From Flavobacteriaceae bacterium (GTDB lineage: Bacteria > Bacteroidota > Bacteroidia > Flavobacteriales > Weeksellaceae): 11,834 nt of DNA. Position 1 is the stretch's first letter. Each line of letters begins with the position of its first letter. The translations under genes and the position numbers were made by a program. The notes under the pieces are model-generated. The model was not told the origin of the DNA. It saw nothing but the letters and a program-made list of their open reading frames with translations, and made no database searches. Shown here in pieces: positions 6,970-11,834 of the stretch. Location: the NCBI GenBank assembly GCA_031273305.1, contig JAISSC010000139.1:1-11834 (forward strand). Reading direction: 5' to 3'.

Positions 6970-6977
6970 TAAATTTG
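6970..6977 (+). promoter_or_regulatory. Putative -7 element for hemA-hemC
   Basis: TAAATTTG, an exact TAnnTTTG match, ends 14 bases before the chosen hemA ATG at 6992. It also argues against the longer reading frame beginning at 6860, because that would place the promoter inside the gene. No -33 TTG is present, which would fit an activator-dependent promoter. Confidence 0.55.
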
Positions 6978-6991
6978 TTGCTACAAAAGCT

Positions 6992-8245
6992 ATGAAAGAG
7001 TTTCAGTCTAACACTATCGGAAGGTTTTATACCGTAAGTCTGAGTTATGAAAAGGCAGATACTAAAGTCCGTGGAAGATTTAGTTTTTTTCCTGAATGGG
7101 TTGAAAACTTTTCCAAAGATATAAATTCCTTTCAAAACACGAAGATTTTTGTACTTTCCACTTGTAACAGAACCGAACTTTATACACAAACGGACGATAT
7201 AGAGAAAGTTATTGAACTCTTTTGTCGACAGATTGACGTTTCTCCGGAGGAATTTAAACAATACAGCACCATCTATAACGGAAAAGATGCCCTTATTCAT
7301 TTTCTGCGTGTGTCCGCAGGATTGGAAAGCCAGATATTGGGTGATTTTGAAATTATTTCCCAGATAAAAACATGGTTCAAACGATTTAAAAAATATCATG
7401 TCACTAATGCTTTTCTAGAAAGACTGGTAAACACAGGAATCCAAACCTCAAAAAAGATAAAGGCAACTACCGCACTAAGCAATGGCGTAACTTCCATGTC
7501 TTACGCTGCGGTTCATTACATTTTAAATAATTTCACCCAACTTTCCGAAAAGAAAATAACTCTGGTCGGCATAGGAAAGATAGGGAGAAATACTTGTGCA
7601 AATTTGGTAAAGCATATAGACGTTCCGGATATAACCCTCTTAAACCGTACGGCTTCAAAAGCAGAAGAAATTGCCAAAGTATTTAATTTAAAGGTAAGAG
7701 AATATTCGGAGTTACTTCCGCAGGTTAATGAATCCGACATAGTTATTGTAGCCACAGGCTCATCAAAACCTATCATCAATAAAGAGGATTTGGTTGCCCG
7801 AAAACCTATAACCTTGATAGACCTGTCAGTACCTGCCAACGTTTCCATAGCATTGAATGAATATGACCATGTTACCCTGTTGAATGTGGATGACCTGTCC
7901 CGAACGATAAACAGCACGTTTGAACAAAGAAATAAAGAAATACCCAAAGCGGAAACCGTTGTGGAGGAAATGTTGGAAGAATTTACAATCTGGGCAGAAA
8001 ACAGAAAATATGTTCCGGTTATTCACGCATTCAAATCCGACTTGGACAGGATAAAGGAATATCAGATAAAAACATTGAAAAAAGACCTGATAACTATTTC
8101 CGAAGGAGAAACAGAACTCTCGGATAGATTAGTACAAAAAATAACCAACAGACTTGCGGATTATCTTATTAAAAACCCGGAAAAGGCAGAGGATACTATC
8201 GGGTTGTTCAAGGAAATGTTTCAGCTTCAGGTCTCCAACCCTTAA
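6992..8245 (+). CDS. hemA: Glutamyl-tRNA reductase
   Basis: A 417-residue NADPH-dependent enzyme that reduces the glutamate carried on tRNA-Glu to glutamate-1-semialdehyde, the first committed step of C5-pathway tetrapyrrole (haem) synthesis. The length matches E. coli HemA (418). The catalytic domain has the nucleophilic Cys58 in LSTCNRTELY, then GLESQILGDFEI (110-121), a family motif with Asp replacing the more usual Glu. The Rossmann NADPH domain has LVGIGKIGRN (191-200), LNRT (216-220 region), VATGSSKP and LIDLSVPANV (275-284). A C-terminal helical dimerisation region follows. I chose ATG 6992 (MKEFQSN) over the open frame extending to 6860, because the extra residues are unlike the family and include the promoter. 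hemC begins nine bases after the stop, forming an operon. Confidence 0.95.
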   Translation: MKEFQSNTIGRFYTVSLSYEKADTKVRGRFSFFPEWVENFSKDINSFQNTKIFVLSTCNRTELYTQTDDIEKVIELFCRQIDVSPEEFKQYSTIYNGKDALIHFLRVSAGLESQILGDFEIISQIKTWFKRFKKYHVTNAFLERLVNTGIQTSKKIKATTALSNGVTSMSYAAVHYILNNFTQLSEKKITLVGIGKIGRNTCANLVKHIDVPDITLLNRTASKAEEIAKVFNLKVREYSELLPQVNESDIVIVATGSSKPIINKEDLVARKPITLIDLSVPANVSIALNEYDHVTLLNVDDLSRTINSTFEQRNKEIPKAETVVEEMLEEFTIWAENRKYVPVIHAFKSDLDRIKEYQIKTLKKDLITISEGETELSDRLVQKITNRLADYLIKNPEKAEDTIGLFKEMFQLQVSNP

Positions 8246-8254
8246 ATTGTTTAT

Positions 8255-9166
8255 ATGAAACCTATTCGTATCGGTACCCGCAACAGTCTTCTGGCTATGT
8301 GGCAGGCATCAGAAGTGGAACAACGATTAAAAAACCTCAGGTATCCGACAGAAATTATACCAATAACTTCTTTAGGAGATAAAAACTTAACCCAGCCTTT
8401 ATACCAGATGAATATTACGGGGGTATTTACCAGAGACCTCGATGTTGCATTGCTTAATAATGAAATAGATATTGCGGTTCATAGTCTAAAAGACGTTCCT
8501 ACCCTTTTACCCAAGAAAATTATACTTTCAGCCGTGTTAGAGAGAGATTATGAGTCGGATGTTTTGATAAGAAGTCACGGAACAAAAGCTCAAAAAGGAA
8601 TATTTGAAAACCTCCACATAGGTTGTGGAAGCCTGAGGAGAAGAGCCTTTTGGAAAGCACAATATCCGGAAGTTACATTTGATGATATAAGAGGAAACGT
8701 CCAGACCCGATTAAGAAAATTGGAATCGGAAAATTTTGACGGAACTATACTTTCTTTAGCCGGAATTAAACGGTTGGGGCTTTCTTTATCCTATGAAATA
8801 CTGGATTTTATCATTCCCGCACCTGCACAGGGAGTAGTAGCGGTAACTTCTTTAGAGACCAATCAGGAGTTATTAGGGATACTGTCAGGGATAAACCATC
8901 AGGATACCCGGATTTGTGTGGAAATAGAAAGGGAATTTCTGAATATATTGGAAGGAGGATGTACGGCACCTATTGGGGCTATTGCAAAAATAGAAAAGGA
9001 TAATATCCATTTCAGGGCAGGAGTTGTTTCTCTGAATGGAACTCGGAAAGTTTTACTTGATGAAATTTTTCCTGTATCAGAATATCGTTCAAAAGGGAAA
9101 ATACTGGCTAAAAAAGCTCAAATTTTAGGGGCAGTGGATATTATAAGGGAAATAAAACAACCATAG
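8255..9166 (+). CDS. hemC: Porphobilinogen deaminase (hydroxymethylbilane synthase)
   Basis: A 303-residue cytoplasmic enzyme that condenses four porphobilinogens into hydroxymethylbilane, in the haem pathway. The N-terminus IRIGTRNSLLAMWQA is classic. VHSLKDVPT contains the catalytic Asp80 (Asp84 in E. coli), GSLRRRAFW (125-133) provides the Arg cluster that binds cofactor and substrate, RGNVQTRLRKL (146-156) is conserved, and APAQGVVAV (189-197) precedes LEGGCTAPIGA, where Cys236 attaches the dipyrromethane cofactor. GCGSLRRR replaces the more usual GTSSLRRR, a minor variation. It lies nine bases downstream of hemA and shares its promoter. No hemD or hemE follows; the next genes are convergent. 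Confidence 0.96.
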   Translation: MKPIRIGTRNSLLAMWQASEVEQRLKNLRYPTEIIPITSLGDKNLTQPLYQMNITGVFTRDLDVALLNNEIDIAVHSLKDVPTLLPKKIILSAVLERDYESDVLIRSHGTKAQKGIFENLHIGCGSLRRRAFWKAQYPEVTFDDIRGNVQTRLRKLESENFDGTILSLAGIKRLGLSLSYEILDFIIPAPAQGVVAVTSLETNQELLGILSGINHQDTRICVEIEREFLNILEGGCTAPIGAIAKIEKDNIHFRAGVVSLNGTRKVLLDEIFPVSEYRSKGKILAKKAQILGAVDIIREIKQP

Positions 9167-9241
9167 AAACAGCTTTTGAAAAAAGGTTTTATTTATATAG
9201 GTTGCAGCTATCTTTCTTCTGTCAGGTCATTCGGTCTGTTG

Positions 9242-9952
9242 TTACAATCCCTTTTTCCCTTCAAGCCAATAACCTTGAGCAAGTATTTTTCCTGTGGTGC
9301 TGTTTTTTAAAACCTTCCTAAAAGTTTGAACTGATTTGACATTTCCTGCTAAAATAAATTTGGCTGTATTCCATTCGTCTGTATTGAATAATGGTAAATC
9401 ACTTATCCACTTTTCATTTCTGAATGAACCATTTTTCGGAAATACAGTATAGTTTTCCAATCCCAATAATTGAGGTGCATTTTTATTTCCTTCATCTAAT
9501 TCAAAATAGAATTGGAATTGATGTCCGTTTTGTTTCAAAACAGGAAGAAACGAACAGGCAAGCCCTAACGAAGTTTCATCTCCGAAAATAAAATATTGTT
9601 TTACGTTCGGGTCGTATTCTTTACGTCCTCTCGGACTACTGATATACAATTCATCACCAACTTTCAAAGAATCGATATATTTGCTTCCTATTCCGTTTCC
9701 ATGTATATGAAAAATGATTTCAAAAACACCTTTTTTAATGTCGTAATAAGTAGGTGTGTAATTTCTGTATTCCGTGTCGCTTACACGAATTACGCTTGCA
9801 CTGCCAATAAGAAAATCCATTTTTGAGATGTCGCCTTGAAAGCGTATATTTTTAATAGCAGGCGTTATGTAATCTGTATCTAAAACCGTTAAACGTGGAC
9901 CGAATGAGCCTTCCAACCAATCGCCAATCCACTTTGGCATTTTTGAAATCAT
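9242..9952 (-). CDS. Siderophore-interacting protein (SIP-type FAD reductase)
   Basis: A 236-residue member of the siderophore-interacting/ViuB-like ferric reductase family, which uses FAD to reduce iron in imported ferric siderophores in the cytoplasm. The FAD-binding motif RNYTPTYYD (63-71) is followed by a beta-rich region with FHIHGNGIGSKY (81-92), where families in this group bind flavin phosphates, and SSPRGR (105-110). The NAD(P)-like half has FIFGDETSLGLA (121-132, usually AGDETALPA) and the hallmark ending GYWLEGKKGL. The ATG at 9952 is used; an internal ATG 12 bases later is an alternative. An AraC-type regulator gene lies 79 bases upstream on the same strand, and the gene is convergent with hemC. 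Iron release fits the neighbouring haem genes, but the siderophore is unknown. Confidence 0.87.
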   Translation of the reverse strand: MISKMPKWIGDWLEGSFGPRLTVLDTDYITPAIKNIRFQGDISKMDFLIGSASVIRVSDTEYRNYTPTYYDIKKGVFEIIFHIHGNGIGSKYIDSLKVGDELYISSPRGRKEYDPNVKQYFIFGDETSLGLACSFLPVLKQNGHQFQFYFELDEGNKNAPQLLGLENYTVFPKNGSFRNEKWISDLPLFNTDEWNTAKFILAGNVKSVQTFRKVLKNSTTGKILAQGYWLEGKKGL

Positions 9953-9976
9953 TGTTTTTCATTTTAAAATTCTTTG

Positions 9977-10007
9977 CAAAGGAACAATGAATGATAAGAG
10001 CAGACAA
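9977..10007 (-). promoter_or_regulatory. Putative -33/-7 promoter for the SIP gene
   Basis: On the minus strand TTG (10005-10007) is followed after 20 bases by TTCCTTTG (9977-9984), one mismatch from TAnnTTTG. The spacing fits the Bacteroidetes TTG/TAnnTTTG promoter. The ATG of the SIP gene lies 24 bases downstream. This suggests the SIP gene can be expressed separately from the AraC gene upstream of it and may be its target. Confidence 0.4.
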
Positions 10008-10031
10008 TGACAATAAAAGGCAAGTATTGGA

Positions 10032-10889
10032 CTATTCGTGGTTTTTGTTCCGAAATGCCAATGCAGACATTCCCGTAACTTTGGTAAACAGTCGTGAAAA
10101 ATAAGGGTAATCATCATAACCCAATTCGGTTGCAATTTCTTTTACCGATTTGTCAGAATAATAAAGCAAGCGTTTTGCTTCTAAAATAATACGCTGTTGT
10201 ATGTGATGTGAAACGGAATAGCCCGTTGTTTGTTTGACACACTCGTTTAAATAAGCCGTAGATATATTAAGTGTTTTAGCGTATTCTGTCGGGCTTTTAG
10301 CTGTAATAAAATTACGTTCCAATATTGTTTTGAAGGCTTTGGTAACAAATTCAAACCGTGAAAGTTTGTCGGTTGGTTTTGATTTTTCTAAGTATTGAGA
10401 AGCTATTAAAGCAACTAAGATATTGCAACTGTCTTTTAGTAAAAAGTGATATAATTTTTCGTGTTCTCTCTCCGAAAATTTTATACTAAGTGATACGGCT
10501 TCAGAAATAAGGGTAAATGTTTCTTTCTTTAATGATAATGGTTTTGCAGGTGTGATGTCTTCCAGTAAATTCAGATATTCAGGATTCAGGTTTTCATTAT
10601 TGATTGCTAAAATACTTACGGTTACATTGTCAAACGCTATCATACGATGAACTTGATTCGGATGAATATAGATAGCCGATAAGGGTTTTATATTGTGTGT
10701 TTGAAAGTCAATTTCAATGGAAACAGTTCCTTTTTCAATCAAGAAAAATAGATGATAGTCGTCCCGATGTGAATGTTCTAATTTCTCTAAAGCGTGTAAA
10801 TTTTTAAACAATGCTTTTCCAATGACAATACCTGTGTTAAGGTCGCCCAATATAGAATTTACAGGAATGGACTTTGTCTTTTTATTCAT
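10032..10889 (-). CDS. AraC-family transcriptional regulator upstream of the SIP gene
   Basis: A 285-residue regulator with an N-terminal cupin domain (HSHRDDYHLFFLIEKG at about 39-54 and IYIHPNQVHRM at about 73-83, whose His residues could bind a metal or small ligand). A C-terminal AraC DNA-binding domain (about 187-282) follows, with helix-turn-helix units SPTEYAKTLNISTAYLNECVK and VKEIATELGYDDYPYFSRLFT, ending VTGMSALAFR. It is distinct from the regulator beside hemA. It starts at ATG 10889, just downstream of a perfect TAnnTTTG. Regulation of the adjacent SIP gene is inferred from the tandem arrangement. The pair looks like a self-contained cassette inserted after hemC. Confidence 0.9.
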   Translation of the reverse strand: MNKKTKSIPVNSILGDLNTGIVIGKALFKNLHALEKLEHSHRDDYHLFFLIEKGTVSIEIDFQTHNIKPLSAIYIHPNQVHRMIAFDNVTVSILAINNENLNPEYLNLLEDITPAKPLSLKKETFTLISEAVSLSIKFSEREHEKLYHFLLKDSCNILVALIASQYLEKSKPTDKLSRFEFVTKAFKTILERNFITAKSPTEYAKTLNISTAYLNECVKQTTGYSVSHHIQQRIILEAKRLLYYSDKSVKEIATELGYDDYPYFSRLFTKVTGMSALAFRNKNHE

Positions 10890-10897
10890 CGTTTTTC

Positions 10898-10905
10898 CAA
10901 AGTTA
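10898..10905 (-). promoter_or_regulatory. Putative -7 element for the SIP-cassette AraC gene
   Basis: The minus strand reads TAACTTTG, an exact TAnnTTTG match, ending eight bases before the ATG at 10889, so the mRNA leader would be very short. A TTG lies 15 bases upstream, slightly closer than the usual spacing. It is one of two divergent promoter elements in the 68-bp gap to the DUF4065 gene. Confidence 0.5.
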
Positions 10906-10945
10906 ACTAAAATTTGTAAGCAATTCGCAACTGTTCAAAAATACG

Positions 10946-10953
10946 TATCTTTG
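10946..10953 (+). promoter_or_regulatory. Putative -7 element for the DUF4065 gene, implying a leaderless mRNA
   Basis: TATCTTTG followed by CA is the strongest-looking Bacteroidetes -7 element in the window. Only four bases separate it from the ATG at 10958, so transcription would start at or next to the start codon. The ATG itself is well supported by the normal DUF4065 N-terminus. Leaderless translation is inferred. Confidence 0.55.
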
Positions 10954-10957
10954 CATT

Positions 10958-11437
10958 ATGCAAACGGCATTAAACATAGCAAAATATATCCATAGTCAGG
11001 GATACAGGGATAACATTAAGATAAATAAACTCCTGTATATATCCTTTGGTTTTTATGGAGCCGTACATGATAAACATTTATTCCCTGACAGGATTGAAGC
11101 GTGGAAATACGGACCTGTAATTCCGGATGTTTATAGTGCTTTTAATAACGGCTATTTTGATACTGATATTATTTCACTGGAAGAAAATGAAAAAACCAGT
11201 ATTGACAGAGTACTTCACCTTTATGGAAGCAAAGCACCTTTTTTGTTAGTTGACCTTACCCATCAAAAAGATACTCCCTGGAGTAATTCGTATGTTCCGG
11301 GAGAAAGAAATATTGAAATCAAAAAAGATACTATCATCAATTACTACAAGAATATTATTCAGATTTCCAATCAACTGGTTGAAGAAATTTCCGGTGAAGA
11401 CTTTAGGCAGGTAATGATAGAATTATCTAAAACCTGA
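10958..11437 (+). CDS. DUF4065 (Panacea/SocA-type) antitoxin-like protein
   Basis: A 159-residue protein of the DUF4065 family, also called Panacea, which includes the Caulobacter SocA proteolytic adaptor-antitoxin and many antitoxins of two-gene toxin systems. Family hallmarks are ALNIAKYIHSQG at the N-terminus, IKINKLLYISFGF (about 20-32), IEAWKYGPVIPDVYSAF (about 46-62) and LVDLTHQKDTPWSNSY (about 97-112). The gene is intact and full length. It begins four bases after a perfect TAnnTTTG element. Directly downstream is a broken Fic/Doc-like toxin reading frame, which explains its likely role as that toxin's antitoxin; other roles, such as protease adaptor, remain possible. It is divergent from the AraC/SIP cassette. 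Confidence 0.88.
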   Translation: MQTALNIAKYIHSQGYRDNIKINKLLYISFGFYGAVHDKHLFPDRIEAWKYGPVIPDVYSAFNNGYFDTDIISLEENEKTSIDRVLHLYGSKAPFLLVDLTHQKDTPWSNSYVPGERNIEIKKDTIINYYKNIIQISNQLVEEISGEDFRQVMIELSKT

Positions 11438-11441
11438 TATT

Positions 11442-11724
11442 TTGAATTATAATATTCCCATTAACAGAGAAATCTTACTACTCATAATAGAGAGTCTGAG
11501 AAGATTATATTCAACAAGCGAAGAGTTAATTCCAAACTATACGGAAAATGAAATTAAGGAATTACCATTCCGATTATTATCCTACTCTTGAAGAAAAGAT
11601 ATGCGGTATTTTATTTAACATAACCAAAGGACATTATCTAAGCAACGGAAATAAAAGAGTAGCCACCATACTTGCCTTTATCCTGTTTCATGCGGAAATA
11701 AATGTAAATCCTAAATTAACGTGA
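11442..11724 (+). pseudogene. Fic/Doc-family toxin remnant, frameshifted and 3'-truncated
   Basis: Two reading frames together resemble a Fic/Doc toxin. Frame A (from about 11442 to a stop at 11589-11591; TTG 11442 is the only plausible start) gives LNYNIPINREILLLIIESL and, later, STSEELIPNYTENEIKEL. Frame B (open from 11530, ATG at 11548, stop 11722-11724) gives NYHSDYYPTLEEKICGILF, then NITKGHYLSNGNKRVATI. The Fic signature His and GNKR lie at 11632-11658 (HYLSNGNKR compared with HPFxDGNKR, or HIFNDANKR in P1 Doc). The frames meet between about 11551 and 11588, so one small indel split the gene. Only 21 residues follow the motif before the stop, which lies inside the second copy of the 21-bp repeat. 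Fic/Doc proteins normally continue for roughly 40-50 more residues, so the product should be inactive. Confidence 0.7.
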
Positions 11725-11736
11725 GTTCGGGATAAG
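11716..11736 (+). repeat. 21-bp dispersed repeat, copy 2, truncating the Fic/Doc remnant
   Basis: This matches the motif at 3091-3111 in the same orientation, with two differences (G for A at its 8th and 10th bases). It supplies the last two codons and the stop of the toxin remnant, so it marks the junction where foreign sequence joins the gene. What lies beyond (11737-11834) is AT-rich, contains no recognisable gene and runs off the window; an insertion sequence or other repeat may start here. Confidence 0.65.
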
Positions 11737-11798
11737 AGATTTATAAAAGGTTCTAATTCGTATATTTAATTAATTGAATTTTAAATGATTATTGTTTG

Positions 11799-11820
11799 TT
11801 GTATACCTGACGGCATACAA
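11799..11820. repeat. Imperfect palindrome near the right edge
   Basis: Arms TTGTAT (11799-11804) and ATACAA (11815-11820) with inner CC/GG pairs around a TGAC loop form a hairpin with one A/C mismatch. It lies 62 bases after the 21-bp repeat in otherwise AT-rich, non-coding sequence. There is no T-tract, so it is not a clear terminator; a dispersed palindromic repeat or part of an insertion sequence is more likely. Confidence 0.5.
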
Positions 11821-11834
11821 CCCACTATGACGTT

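Noticed and set aside
6860..6991. N-terminal extension of hemA by 44 codons
   Set aside because: The added residues are unlike glutamyl-tRNA reductases, contain the promoter element and likely operators, and the ATG at 6992 gives the usual family length.
6920..7399. A 159-codon minus-strand reading frame opposite hemA
   Set aside because: It is antisense to the strongly supported hemA frame and shows no domain or motif.
9167..9241. A hemD remnant or strong terminator between hemC and the SIP gene
   Set aside because: Neither translation of the 75 bases resembles uroporphyrinogen-III synthase, and the only hairpin (CTTTT-gaa-AAAAG) is AT-only and weak.

Overview
The window looks like a chromosomal segment from a flavobacterium-like member of the Bacteroidetes, possibly near the Chryseobacterium/Elizabethkingia group. 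The evidence is low GC, little use of Shine-Dalgarno sites, repeated matches to the Bacteroidetes -7 promoter element TAnnTTTG just before gene starts, and housekeeping proteins of the right length and flavour. No species can be named from sequence alone.

Layout, left to right. The 3' end of truA (tRNA pseudouridine synthase) overlaps a full-length MsbA/MdlB-like ABC exporter, followed by dapD (lysine/peptidoglycan precursor synthesis), all on the + strand. Then comes a 374-base gene-free stretch (3090-3463) packed with repeats: a 21-bp motif that recurs at the far end of the window, a MITE-like pair of 16-bp inverted repeats, two copies of a REP-like palindrome and a terminator-like hairpin. 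A minus-strand block follows: a DUF423 membrane protein, an endonuclease III (nth) with no cysteine and so no iron-sulfur cluster, and a tight two-gene unit of a Lys-rich 78-residue protein and an SDH/Clp-fold serine protease.

The centre is a haem biosynthesis locus. An AraC-family regulator is divergent from hemA-hemC, and the shared 170-bp region holds inverted repeats, a 20-bp-spaced direct repeat and a promoter element. HemA and HemC perform the glutamyl-tRNA reductase and porphobilinogen deaminase steps of the C5 tetrapyrrole pathway. No hemD or hemE follows hemC. Instead there is an oppositely oriented cassette of a second AraC regulator and a siderophore-interacting (SIP) FAD protein, an iron-related neighbour that may be an insertion.

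The right end is a decayed toxin-antitoxin module. An intact DUF4065 (Panacea/SocA-type) antitoxin-like gene, apparently transcribed without a leader, is followed by a Fic/Doc-like toxin remnant that is frameshifted and cut off by the second copy of the 21-bp repeat. The most noteworthy items are this broken pair, the gene-end-abutting 21-bp repeat, the nested repeat cluster after dapD, the cluster-less Nth, and the small-protein/SDH-protease pair.
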